In this document: positions 33,874 through 45,800 of the stretch, in pieces
Layout: the number at the start of each line of letters is the position of its first letter
How positions within the stretch are numbered: the stretch's first letter is position 1
Assembly (NCBI RefSeq): GCF_014851395.1
Contig: NW_024041373.1
Coordinates: forward strand, 1,099,929 to 1,163,928
DNA from: Micropterus salmoides
Taxonomy: Eukaryota; Chordata; Actinopteri; Centrarchiformes; Centrarchidae
DNA length: 64,000 nt
Direction of reading: 5' to 3'
Notes under the pieces: generated by a model
What the model was told of the DNA's origin: nothing
What the model saw: only the letters and a program-made list of their open reading frames with translations
The model's database searches: none
Position numbers and translations under genes: made by a program

Positions 33874-34540
33874 GTTGCTGAACTGTGACGGTCAACCACG
33901 CCGCTGACGTGATGACGTTATAGATTTACGGAGAGCAGATTGGCGGAGAGAGAGGCGTCAACGCCATTCACTTTTTTTCTCTTCTCAACTTTATTAAAAA
34001 TCTTCATTCATCATGTTTAGAGTCCGCACCGAGGCAGTGTTAACTTCAGTGTTAGCTCTTGGTTTAATATAGAGCCAGATGTCTTTGGCTACAGGTCGCA
34101 TCTGAGGACAAGGAGCCCGTCTTGGAATTCTGACTGACTTCACTTTCTCCTTCAAACATCAAGTGAAAAGGGTCTGTCAGGGTCAAATTCAATCTTTCTG
34201 TTTTAGGTTAATTAGAGATTACATGTCAACAGAGGCAGCTAGATGTAGGCCTACTCTGGTAATTTCACACATCACTAATTGTTTAACAACCTTGTCACAG
34301 GCTTGTGCCACTACACTAAAACCATTACAGTCTCTGTGAACAAACACTTAAAAGTTCTTGACAAGTGATTGATATGGTTTCATCATTGCCCAATATTAGC
34401 AAAATATAACTTGTTGAGTTGGAAAAACCTGATTAAATATAAATGTACATTTTTATGGTTAACTATGGGACACATGTCCAGGGACTTCAGATGAAAAATA
34501 GTCTTGATTAACTCTGGAGCATTTAGCAATGTTTTATTAA
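33874..34540. other. pcca upstream region
   Basis: Promoter-proximal sequence followed by a spacer with no recognised element. Confidence 0.4.
33905..33920 (-). promoter_or_regulatory. pcca: pcca promoter with tandem CRE/ATF-like half sites
   Basis: TGACGTGATGACGTTA lies 32-47 bp upstream of the start codon and holds two TGACGT cores. No TATA box is apparent, and the flanks are CpG-containing. This fits a housekeeping promoter; function is inferred. Confidence 0.45.
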
Positions 34541-34544
34541 GGTA

Positions 34545-36480
34545 AGGTGTTGGCGTGGTGCATAAAGCAGTAGGAAGGCTGATTACTTCAGTATGGAACA
34601 GCAAGGAGAGACCATTTTAGATCTACTCCAAATAAATGATGCTTTCAGAAAAGTTTATGAGGAACTTTGTAGTTCGGAAGTAACAAATTAGAATTAAAAT
34701 TTTTTTTGAATGGAATGAATTTACCTGTGGTACCAGAAGGGCTTAAGGTATATTTAGATAAAGAGAAAAGTTGGGAAGCAATATCTACAGCAATTGATAG
34801 TTTAAAGATGGGGAAAACACCAGGGCCTGGTGGTCTACCCATTGAAATGTATAGAGTTTAAAAATAGGTTTAGACATTTAGAAATGTTTAAAGAATCATT
34901 TCACAATGGAGTACTACCTTCCTCCTTAAGAGGAGCCTTGATTACTCTGCTTCCGAAAGTGGGTAAACCAAACAATAAATGTGAAAATCTGATGCCAACA
35001 AGTCTTCTAAAAACAGATCTAAAGGTGCTGCGTAATTGTGATTGTGATTTTAGCATGACTAGAAGGAATAATTCGAAGATAATGTTAAAAGGGTTTTAAA
35101 TATATTCTGTTATCAAAAGGGGCTGCTTTACTGTCAGTGGATGCTGAAGAAGCTTTCAAAAGAGTCGAATGGCCCTACCTGTTTGAAGTTCTTAAGCGTT
35201 TTGGCCTTGAGAATTTTTGTAATTGGATAAAACTGCTCTATACAGAACCATAGGCAGAAATACTGACTAATGGTACCTTCTCAAAAACTATCTTGATAAA
35301 GTGAGGGTGTAGCCAAGGGCAATCGAACCACTAGCAACTGCAGTGAGAACCCACAACAGGATCTCTGGAATAACCATTGGACAGCAGGAACACCGTCTGG
35401 CTTTATATGCGGATGACGTTATAATCTTTCTTAAACACAGCTTTGTTGGAGCAAATTGAGACTTTTAGAACGATTTTAGGCTGTTAGATGAATGCATCCA
35501 AAACCTCAATTATGTTCTTAAGACATGCAGACAGGCAAAATACAGCTGAAGAAATAACTTAATTCAAAAATGTTGATTTTATAAAATACTTGTGTCTTAA
35601 AATAATTGTGCCATGTCTTGAGAATATTGTAGAAACCAATTACAGACCAGTGATGCAGGAAATCTCAAATTCAAATAGATAGATGGATATCTATACCAAT
35701 GTCATTAGGTAGGTAGGTTTACTGTCACAATATAAGAAGTTAGAGTGAATTAATAATTAATTGGGAAAATAAATGTTCTTAAAATGAGCCAAATTATTAC
35801 CAAATTGCTGTATTTGTTCTTATCATTTCCCCCACCCAGTAACCTATTCTCTCACTTGAGAAACTTTTCATCAGGTTTTTGTGGAACAACAGACGCCCCA
35901 GGTACACTTTTGTACTTACCCTATGACAGAGGGGGTCTTAGGTCCCCAATCCCCTTTGGTATTATTGGGCAGCACATATGAGAATGCTGTTGTTCTATTT
36001 TACAGAGGAGGAAGCCCTCTTATGGAGGGAGATGGAAGGACACATACTGAGTTTACCCTTTCTCATTTACTTGTTTTTGGCTAATGTTAAAAAACTTCAA
36101 AAGACTAAAAAAAACCCCTATGGTTAGAAATACGATTGCTGTTTGGCATCAAGTCAGAAATTACCTTGGGGTAACTGCAGCTCTCTCACTCTTTAGTCAT
36201 ATATGGGGAAGGTCTGATGGGGGGGTTTGCACTGAAAAAGGATTAAAAACATTTGAGAGATGTACAATCGTGACAGTAAACATTTAATGTCATTTGAAGA
36301 AATAGTTGACAAATATATCATACTTTGTAGTCATTTCTTCAAATATTTACTATCAAGACACTTTATCAGAACAAAATCAGTCACTATCTATTCCCCCCTG
36401 TCAATAATAGAAACAGTAATGGTGATAGACTGTTTGGGGAAGGGAAAATCTCCAAGATACATGACTTTCTAGTAGGTGAA
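34545..36480 (+). mobile_element. Degenerate L1-like LINE (reverse transcriptase region)
   Basis: Broken frames contain an L1-type MGKTPGPGGLPIEMYR block near 34808, LLSVDAEEAFKRVEWPYLFE near 35128, and YADDVIIFLK near 35405. A late domain block like VRNTIAVWHQVRNYLG lies near 36126. Stops and frameshifts are frequent. The clade is inferred from the PGPDG(L/F)PxEFY and ALLSxDxEKAFDRVEW signatures. Confidence 0.75.
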
Positions 36481-38797
36481 TCATTGAGGCTGATGAACCT
36501 CTCTTCCCGGCAGCCTCTGAACCAGTCACTGTGACAGCAGGAGGCACTTTCTGAATGAGGGTGATGTTGACCGCATTGGTGAGTAACTTACCTGTCTGGA
36601 TCATTCCAGCTATTATCGTTGTCTTGAAGTGGGTGAGAGCTAGTTTTAAGACTTTCATTGTGTCAGATTTATGTTACAACTGATATGATTTTTTCCACAC
36701 GTCAAATCTTGGGACAGTTAGCATTTTAAAACTAACTCATGTAAGAACTACACATTTTACAGTGAGTGGGATGAATGGGAGCCCCCTCTCTGCTCATGTT
36801 TGCCATGGAGCCCCCCCTGCTGAGGATGAGAAAATGTTTCCACCTAGTCTTTTTGTTTTACAGATTGAATAAAATAATTGAAAAATTGAATACCTGGACC
36901 TGGCTGCTTTGTTCTTTGCTTCCATGTAGCCTTCATAACTCATAGTGGGAATTATTGGGTCTCTGTCGAAACCTTTTTATATGCAGTCTGTGGTCTAAAC
37001 CTGCTCTATGAAAAGTGCAGTGACGTAACTTCTGAAATAGCACTATGTAAATAAAACTGAGTTGAATTGTAACACTTTTTTTTTTTTAAATTGGCAAAAA
37101 TAAAATAGCATACCCGTAATACTACTAGTGTAATCACATAAACCCTGCATTATTTCTAAAATCCTCGCTACAGTCCCAGACATGGAAAGAATGATTATGA
37201 AGCTGATGTATACAGTGGATGTTGCCTGCTATATATGTGCATATGTGTGTTTAACAAAAGTTAAAAAAAAAAACTTTTCTTAAAAGTTGAAAGTTAATGT
37301 TATTAAATGATTTATTTAACAAATTAACATTTTCTTGTGCATGAGAAAAACAATTCAACTAGAATTGTATTAAAGATATTTTGTATTGCTTGGAGTGGAT
37401 GAAAAATTTAATTTTACTAATTGAGTTAGTGCCTCCAACCAGTAATGTGGGCCACAAACTATTTTTAATAATTATAATAATTAAATTTAATACTACTGGT
37501 TCAGTTTGTTTGTGACTCTGTCTTTTAATTTAATACATTTAAAAATAATAATTTAATTAATGACTGAATCCTTTCCATTATTAGTTCATAAAATGAATGA
37601 TGCACTTTGTAAATGTCTTAAGTAGTATGTGTATTACACACTGCCGGACTCCAGAAGCTGTTTCCTTAAGGATGGGTATCAGTCTATGCTAACTTTACAG
37701 TTTATTGGGAAGCAGACAAGAGCAGGCATTCATCCCTAACTTGATGTGAATTCATATCGTTGGCTTGAAATATGTGGTTAGAAACACGAGTCTAGAGAAC
37801 CAATCAGCAAAATGTAGCATGTTGTAAGTGGGCTTTTAATTTTTTTGTCAAATTAATATTTCAGCCAAGGTCATGAATGAGCTTCCATGCTCAGGTGGTG
37901 CAGTAGTAGTCCTCAGGCACGCTGGATATGAATTGTTTCAGCTGCTCTGTGGTCAGATTTCTGTAAAATCTCTTGACCCCACACTTACAGTAACTCCTAA
38001 CTTTAGCTTTGTTCTTTTTAAGCCAGATGAGCCTTGTTAATTGTCACGATACGGACAGCTGGAGGCTGTGTTTTTCTCAACCGTTTCCATAGAGCCATTT
38101 AGAAAAATCAAGATACAATACTGAAAACTAAAACCCTTGTCATTTGTCTAATCATCACAAAAACATTGTCATTATTCAATAGCAAAGCTTGTAACTTCGG
38201 TCAGTCTAATAATTTCTTTTAATTTCATTTCTTAGTCACTCATTTACTCACACATGATGAACGCAACTTAGTGTTGCTAAATCAGAGGGTTGGGGTGGGG
38301 ATACAGGTCATCACTGGAGATCATGACAGTTGCCCTGAATCCATAAACATTTTTTATAGACAGAATGAATGGATCAGTGAACGTATGGGTGATTAGAATC
38401 CTTCAATGATGTGATACTGCATGAGACAGCCTTTCTCAATAAAACACTTCCTAAAAGGAACACAACGATGTGCTGTTCAGTGATCATAAACTCTGATATG
38501 TATGCTCTATCAAGTCAAACTATTGTTTAAAAAACAAATTGAATGAATCTGTAGGTCAAGATTTAAGGTAGCAGACAGCAACAACCTGATTTCTTGCAGC
38601 CCGAGTTTAAGATCTGTGTTGATCATGTGCCTTCAACATGCTTCAGTTTCCCCCACATGATAGTTAGGCCTATACTTTTAACAGTGTTTCTGACATGAAA
38701 GCCAATGGAGCCTAACATAATGACAATCCACTCCCAAGTCAAATGCAACAGATTTTATCCTCCTCTCAGTTTGTGGTTACATGCCAGGAATATCCAT
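36481..38797. other. Spacer, no gene recognised
   Basis: AT-rich sequence with homopolymer runs; no feature supported. Confidence 0.5.
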
Positions 38798-39870
38798 CAA
38801 TCCATTATCTATACCAGCTTATCCTGTGCAGGGTAACAGAAAGATGGAGCCTATCCCAACTCACATTGTGTGAGAGGTAGGTACGATTCTAAGATGCACT
38901 GCGATGCGGACGCGGTAGATTCTGCATGGAAGCAGTGACAGAACATAATCATGGGTTAGCAGCCTACACAAAATTATAGCCTACTAATGTTGATTGTTGA
39001 TTTTCCAGGCTCAGCTGGACAATAAAGTTGTGAAGTTACAGCACGACATTGCAACGTCGCTATCTTGCATTGAACTGTGGGTGAAAGTTAGGCTAACGTT
39101 ACTTTTATAAGTTGGGCGATTTGGGGAAGGGAGGCAGAGATCTACAGCGAGTGATAAAAAAGCCAACCAATATTTTGAAAGTGGACATTTTGGATTTTAT
39201 GAACTTACTGGGAAGCAAGAACTGGACAAGACATGTGCTGTGTGTAAAATCTGCCTCACAAAAATGAAACGCTTTGGGAATACAGAGAATTTGAGGAACA
39301 TGAGCTGCAGTCTGCAGTCATAAAGAATACAGCGAGCCCAGCTCATTAGCCAAGAACTGAGGAGACTCTTTCAACTCTGCTGTCCAGCTCTGAAAGGTTT
39401 AGCTACTGAGGCGGGTCACACAGATACTGGTGTTGGAAAGATGCAGCTTTTGATGTTATAGACTGTTGTAGTCTGATTTTTGAAAGCAAAATTTATCTGA
39501 CTGCTTGTATTAAATGATGTAAAACTAGTAATATATATAAAATTGAGGATGCTACACATCGAGATGCATCATGAATTGTTGTTCATTCAAATCAATGACA
39601 GGTAATTGAATCATGAGGCCAGTGAGGATTCACACCTCTAGTGAGAGGCATGGTACATGTGGACAAGTTGCCAGTCTAGTACGGGGCCACCATTCACACA
39701 CATTTACACCTCAGGTAAATCAGTTTCTGATCAGACCTGCATGTTTTGGACCGTGGGAGAAGGAGAAAACCCACACAGACCTGAGAGAACTCCACACAGA
39801 TCCCAGCTGCAGGATTCAAACCCCAGACCTTCTTGCTGTGAGGTGACAGCGCCACTGTTCCACTGCCATG
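38798..39870. repeat. Dispersed fish repeat split by a hAT-like insertion
   Basis: The left part (ATCCATTATCTATACCAGCT, TATCCTGTGCAGGGT, AGCCTATCCCAACT) and the right part (TTGCCAGTCTAGTACGGGGC, CCCAGACCTTCTTGCTGTGA, GGTGACAGCGCCAC) are halves of one common fish repeat. About 0.75 kb separates them. Confidence 0.65.
38890..39640. mobile_element. hAT-like remnant with BED zinc finger fragment
   Basis: Between the halves of the repeat, the plus strand near 39160-39320 encodes FDFYELTGKQELDKTCAVCK-like sequence followed by ICLTKMKRFGNTENLRN. This is the CxxC half and linker of a BED finger from a hAT transposase. The rest of the transposase is missing. Confidence 0.55.
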
Positions 39871-41582
39871 CAAATGCTACAAACTTCATTAACAGTTGCT
39901 TATTCATATCTGGAGATGACTGCTCTTGAAAATCAAAACTCCACTGACACAATTCTGTCCTTGCTCTCAAAACGTGTTCTGCTCTAATAGAAGTACATGC
40001 AAATTTGTGTTCTGTTCAACTTGGGGGTTGTTTTGGCTGTTTTGTCAATCATTCCTAGTAACAAGCCTGGGAACATGGTAACTAAAATGTATTGGAAGAG
40101 AAAACAAAGATGAAAGGTAAAATTATTCCCCAATCTATTTCTTTCCCCCAACCCAGTTGCACTCAGTTTTCCTACACAGTGATGGATTATTAGAGACATT
40201 TCAGGAGTGCTCACTTTCACTTTTACCCTGGTTGTAGACCTGGGTGGTAACAAACTGTAATTGTCCTTTAAAATAACATATAAATCCTGTCACTGTTGGT
40301 TCAAGCTATCTGCTTCAGGTATGTTTTCTTACGTGACCTTCTAGTGGATGGATAATGTACACTGAAGTGTTCTCAATGCAGTAACTCCAAACATAGATTA
40401 AACATTAATGACAAGCTGTACCACAATCTTACACAATACATTCAAAATTCAAAACTCAATTCCATGACGACACTTTTTATGGCTGCACCATTTCATCAAA
40501 GGGAAAGTACTCGATGTCTTGTGCATCATTTAATACACATTTTCATGTTAAAGGAATATAGGTATGACTTACAGTACATGGTCATTTTGGAAACCTTGGG
40601 GTATTGACTAAAATGTAAATGGGAGTGTAAACAGATGCAGGTGATTAACCCACTTAAAGGTCCATAGAGTTGAGGAGGTTAAGGAGACACTTGATGATCA
40701 GTACAAAGAAGAATCAGTCCCTCTGTCTTCAAACTGCGGCTTCACTGTTGGCTGCTGTGCTGGATTAGATCACATAAAACACTTTTGAACAAGTTCCTAC
40801 CTATAGTTTGTTAGTAAAGGCCTCAGCGTGCTTCAAACAAAGTGCTTGTCGGATTGCCCTACAGTATCTGAGCAAAATCAGCTGCCTCCAACAACATTTG
40901 TATTTTTCTGACCTTGTACGAACTAGTGAGTTTGAAGCCTACTGAGGCCTCCACAGGCACACACTCACCTTCACCCTCTATGCCTGCTGTTTTAGACCTG
41001 TGCTGCGTTGCTATGTGTACAGTGCTGCCGAGGTTAACGTGAACCCCTTTCCATATGTGTCAATTTAGCCCTTGAAATGTCTTCATCTAGGTGGAGCTCT
41101 TCAATAAACTGGTCAATAATCTGTCTCCCTAGAGAGGTCACCATGTACACACACCCTCTTCATATCCTGTAACAGCAAGCAGAGCAGTCACCAACATTCC
41201 CTGGTCCATTTGTACAATGTTATCCCCTGTGTTAGTTCAGGTTAGCTAACTAACACCGATTAGATAACTTGCAGTTTTTGGTCAAACATTTTGTTTGATA
41301 ACCATAATGATGGATGTCCTCCTGTCCCTACTGGCAACGTCTGAGCCATTGCTTTTGGTCTGCAGATGGTGACAATCTCCGAGCTGAGATTAGTATTCGA
41401 GACGGGGAATAAAAAAGCCTCCAATCTCCCCACAGCCCTCTCCATCTTTAAAAGGGCCACTGATGTTGAACCATACGCCTGCTGGTTCTGGGAAATTACA
41501 GCAACTATGATTCCACAGAGCATGACCTCTGGCATGACCTGGGTCTGACAATATGTGAGGTCTGTCTACCAGTCCCTCCATC
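39871..41582. other. Spacer and zic 3' flank
   Basis: No gene recognised. The zic 3' UTR on the minus strand probably lies in the right part. Confidence 0.45.
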
Positions 41583-42214
41583 CTACGTGACATACTCCTC
41601 GTCATCACTAGGTTCTGATTTGATGTGGTCTGGGTGAAGTAGAGGAAAATGTGGCGCCGTAGTCCTGGTACAGACATACCACTCCTTAATGTTAGACAAC
41701 TGAGGTAAGGCTGGGTTGACTGAGCGCTGGCTCCTCCGTGGAGTCCTGCCACTCTGCTGCTTCTGGGCCAGCTGATTCTTCAGGCCCGACAGAGAGAGAT
41801 CCAGAGGCATTGCCATTGGGGATGAACTCTGCAGCAGCAGCTTATGGTCCACTTCGCTGGCTGAGCTGATATCCAATTCATGATTGGACAGAAGAGGAAA
41901 ATGAGCATTTCTGTTGGCAAGTGACGGAGAGAGGCGGTTAATTTTAAGGTCGAGAGGCTCGAGGAGAGCCTGATGAGGTTGTTGAAGTTGATGAGCGATG
42001 GAGTCGTACGCGTCCTGGGGTTCAGAGGTAGGTGACGACTTGACGTGGACCTTCATGTGTTTGCGCAGGGAGCTGGGGTGGGTGTAGGACTTGGTGCAGC
42101 CCAGGGCCTTGCAGTCGTAGGGTTTCGAGGCCGTGTGGACCTGTGAGTGCTTCTTCCGGTCGCTGCTGTTGGCAAAGCGTCGTTCACAAAACTCACACTG
42201 GAATGGCTTTTCAC
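41583..42214 (-). CDS. zic-like exon 2 (fingers 4-5 and C-terminus)
   Basis: The exon starts with EKPFQCEFCERRFANSSDRK (finger 4), then the KSYTHPSSLRKHMKVH finger 5. A tail with PLDLK and PLDLS follows, then EWYVC, IKSEPSDDEE, and a TAG stop at 41583-41585. Acceptor TTGCAG. Confidence 0.92.
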
Positions 42215-44771
42215 CTGCAACACAAACATCACACGCACCGTTATCGCAGTTTAGACTGAGCCCGGAACTACTGGTACAGTTGAAGCGACACTCCACCACT
42301 CAGGCCTATTTAGACATACACATGTATTCTTTCTTTAATGCCACTGAGTGCAGTTTGATCCACGGGTGTTGACTGTAATGAGCAAGGAACTCTTATTTAA
42401 TGGATGTGGGACGGTGTTCAGGTTTTGGATGGAGGTAATTAATAAGAAATCTTGAGGATTCTTAAGAAATTTTGTTTGTAAATGTTTCTTTAGTACGCCC
42501 ATGAAGTGATTTGACTTAAACCATTTAGATCTTAATTTAAGAGCAAAAGAGTTTAAGGAATCATTTGCGTATTTTTAAACCTGCACCCTATTTTCACATA
42601 TTTGGGTTTAGAATAGGGCTGGACGATACCGCCAAAAATGTTATCACGATAAAAAAATTTCATATCTTTCGATCAAATCGTTATTTCTTTTGAGTTTAAA
42701 GGCAGATTTTTGCTCCTGAGTGAAAGGTGAAGAAACCTGATAGTTAACTGTGGTTTAAACTCGTCTTTATGGTCAACACTTGAGGCCAAACAGTGGATCA
42801 CTTCAGCAATATGAGGTAGAACATTCCAAACGATTACGATAAAATCTTTGTCAACAAATATGCAAGAGTAAAATTAAGTAAAAGCTTTTCCTCAACAAAA
42901 TAAACATGTTAATAAATAAATCAAGTCCTAATTGGTGTATGATTTAAGGGAATAAAGTCAAACATTTATTGAATATTTACCGAACATTTTAAAAATGACC
43001 TGTAGGTACAAAATGTAGCTGCAAACGACAAAAAGTGCTTCTTTTTGACACTGACAGGCTCAGACTGTTACACCAGGTGTCTGACAACATCGCTGAAAGG
43101 ATGGATTCCTACGAGGGACACCCGGTGACCCCCTTTGTTTTTAACAGGAGACATTTTCATTGTCGCTTAATCTGTCGATTATTTCCTTGATTAATTGATT
43201 AGTTATTTATTCTATAAAATGTCAGAGAACTGTGGAAAATGTCGATCAGTGTTTCCCAAAGCCCAAGATGACGTTCTCAAATGTCATGTTATGTCAATAA
43301 CCCAAAGATATTCAGTTTACTGTCATAGAGGAGTGAAGAAACCACAAAAGATTCACATTTAAGAACCTGAAATCAGAGAATATTTACTTTTTTTCTTAAA
43401 ACAAATACTCAAATCAACGACTATTCAAATAGCTGCCGATTAATTTAATAGCCTAGTTGATAGATAGTTGATTAACCGATCAATCGTTGCAGCTCTAATT
43501 GCAGGAAAGGAAGGTGGAAACGAGAAGACGAGCTTGTTGTGTATGCAGAGGAACTGCTAGCAAGACTTTATTTCCTAACGTTACTCCAACACAACAAACT
43601 CCTCTCTCTAACTCTGACTCACGTTTCCACCATGGTCTTCATGCAAAATCTCGCCTCTTGCGAAATTTCAGAGCGAGAACTGTCCTTGAGGGAGACTATA
43701 AAGGCAGAAAAGCCACCAAAATACTAAAAAAAGAAAACAAAGGGTGTCACTGGGAGTCCCTCGTAGGGATCCTTTCCATGATGTAGTCAGACACCTGGTG
43801 ACAGTCTGAGCCTGTCAATGGCAAAAAGAAGTAATATGTTGCAGCCACTGCAGCTGGTTCTAGGCTGCTGACTGAAGCCATCTACTGCATGGATTGCAAA
43901 AGGTTTTGTACCTACAAGTCATTTTGACACCAAACTATAGCCCAGGTGTGGAAATACTGACAGTATCCTTTGTGAATTCCTTATTATCTTCAACTAGTAG
44001 AAAACTTGATAATATTGGTGTCTGGGTCAACAATATATCTGACGAATCTCCTCACGCGTGAAGAACTGGGTCATGTTCAAAAATAAACGCAAGAGGTAAG
44101 AGGTAGGCTTATTTATTTACTTTAGTTACTTAGTACACTACATTATTATTTTGAACTCTCCTTCCTGCAGCCAACAGATAGGTCGACACACTACAATAAC
44201 TATATCAATAATTATTCTTATGATGAGTATATTTTAATATAGCATCTTTCATGTAAAATGTTTACAGAGAAAATGATGTGAAATAATTGAAATGATTATA
44301 GAAGAAATAAAGAGATTATCTCAGCATATCTCAGTTTCAACAGTTGATGGGATTCTTCTAGTTCATTTTGGTATTTAGGAGTGCTATTCACAAGCTATAA
44401 CAAAAACAGGGTTTAAAATACTGAACATGTTGTTATCACTACATCTCCATTGTGCGGAGGCTGTTTGGGGACCTATGTTGAATATCTTCCACGCTCTCTC
44501 CCTCACACTGTCTATTAAAACCATGAAATGCCCCTTAAAAACACTTACACCAGCCGAAAGGGATTGTTCACAACCTGACAACCCAAGAGTTGCTCTTATT
44601 GATGTTATATAATTGATCTACGGGGTATTAGTAAAGGATTTATTCACCATTAATAAAGCCATTAGTTACACTTTCTAAACCCTTTATAGAGAGAAGAAAG
44701 CAGCAGTGGGTAGGCTAACCGTCTCACTGAGTGTCACTTTTTAACAAACTGGTAACTGTGTATTAAAAACC

Positions 44772-44802
<31 letters not shown>

Positions 44803-45800
44803 AAATCTGCCTATGTGTTTGTCTGGGTAATTCAGAAAAACAATACAATTCCTGCAAGCTATGTTTTTATGCAGTCTCTGCATTAAAATGATAATTACAG
44901 CCGTGTGTACTTTACACTCTCATTTCTGTTTTGTCCATCTAATCAATTAGACACAGCATTCATCCTTTCCCCTCCCTTATGATCCAGCTGCTTTGTGCTG
45001 CTTCCTGTCACCTTGCATGACTCCTGAGCTGCAGTTTCGGCCCGTGATTCCTCTAGGAAACAAGGAAGCAATGAAGGGCGGATGTGAATGGGAACTGAAC
45101 GGAGCCTGCGTAAACATGGAGGGGATTCCTAGCAGACTGGGGAACAATCTCTATTAACCTCTGTATACTCCGTCTCAGGCAGGCGGCTGCTGTCGTGACG
45201 GATGACACGGATTTAAGAGACTTTGATGAGTGTGTCGCAGCGCTGTGTGTGTAGTCAAGAGAATAATGAAACCCTACCAGTGTGCGTGCGCGTGTGGATC
45301 TTGAGGTTCTCGGAGCGTGCGAACATCTTGCCGCAGTTGGGAAATGCGCAGGAAAAGGGCTTCTCCCCGGTGTGCACGCGAATGTGGTTGATGAGTTTGT
45401 ATTTGGCTTTGAACGCCTTCCCGCCGCGCATACACTCGTCCCACATGCAGACGTGACTGAGGGTCTCGAGACCCGCCGCTACATGCTCGGTGGTGACGTG
45501 GTCCACCAGCTCGTGCATGGAGCTGAAAGTTTGGTCGCAGACGGATGTCGCCGTCCGCCCAAGCCTCTGTCTCGAAGAAGTTCGGTCAATCCATTTGCAG
45601 ACCAGTTCAGTTTTGACGGTGGGGCCTTTGGAGAAATCCAGTAGGCCGTCCATCCCACCGACGACACCGCTGTCGGCAGAAGCGGAGATGCTAGTGGCTC
45701 TCGGCTGTGGTGGTGAGACGATGCTCGAAGCCCCGGAGTTGTTGTTCCCCAGCGGAGAGACGAGGCCATTGTGCCTGGCCACTACAGCCGTCCGCTTCAT
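41583..45800 (-). CDS. Zic-family C2H2 transcription factor (Zic4/5/6 type), two exons
   Basis: A nuclear developmental regulator with the five-finger Zic domain, 384 residues from the ATG at 45800. The TELVCKWID entry and fingers lie at residues 68-106, 118-143, 151-173, 181-201 and 209-231. The intron splits the Gly of HTG/EKPF (codon 175), the conserved Zic position. Finger 5 has Cx4C, as in Zic4/5, not the Cx2C of Zic1-3. The tail has the EWYVC motif (352-356) and an acidic end, also Zic5-like. Odd features are a very short N-terminus with no ZOC motif (SRDF type) and finger 4 with Cx2C. A TAG stop lies 13 codons upstream in frame. It could be a zic6 or a second zic5; the subtype is not settled. 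Confidence 0.9.
42614..42990 (+). mobile_element. hAT-type MITE fragment
   Basis: It begins TAGGGCTGGACGATACCGCC and continues AAAAATGTTATCACGATAAA. It matches, inverted, the fragment ending at 59331, including the shared GTTTAAAGGC(A/T)GATTTTTGC stretch. Confidence 0.65.
42990..43943. repeat. Imperfect inverted repeat flanking a hAT MITE
   Basis: The arms at about 42990-43150 and 43733-43943 are reverse complements with gaps. Shared blocks are TGTAGGTACAAAA, GACAGGCTCAGACTGT, CACCAGGTGTCTGAC and CCTACGAGGGAC. A hAT-type MITE lies between them. Confidence 0.7.
43152..43497 (-). mobile_element. hAT-type MITE (TAGAGCTGCAACGATTGATC end)
   Basis: The right end, reverse complemented, starts TAGAGCTGCAACGATTGATC. 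The sequence carries ATCGACATTTTCCACAGTTC and AATTAATCAAGGAAATAATC, a layout common in fish hAT MITEs. The left boundary is approximate. Confidence 0.6.
44772..44800. repeat. (CA)n microsatellite
   Basis: About 15 CA units in the zic intron. Confidence 0.95.
45278..45800 (-). CDS. zic-like exon 1 (fingers 1-3)
   Basis: The exon begins MKRTAVVARHNGLVSPLG. It then has a Ser/Pro-rich stretch, DGLLDFSKGP, and fingers 1-3 through SENLKIHTRTHT. The open frame extends 12 codons upstream to a TTG after a TAG stop, but the first ATG is at 45800. Donor GTAGGG. Confidence 0.88.

Larger units (their letters stand above)
42215..45277 (-). other. zic-like intron
   Basis: A 3.06-kb intron holding hAT-type remnants and an inverted repeat (42614-43943) and a CA repeat. 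The stretch 43944-44771 shows nothing I recognise. Confidence 0.6.
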
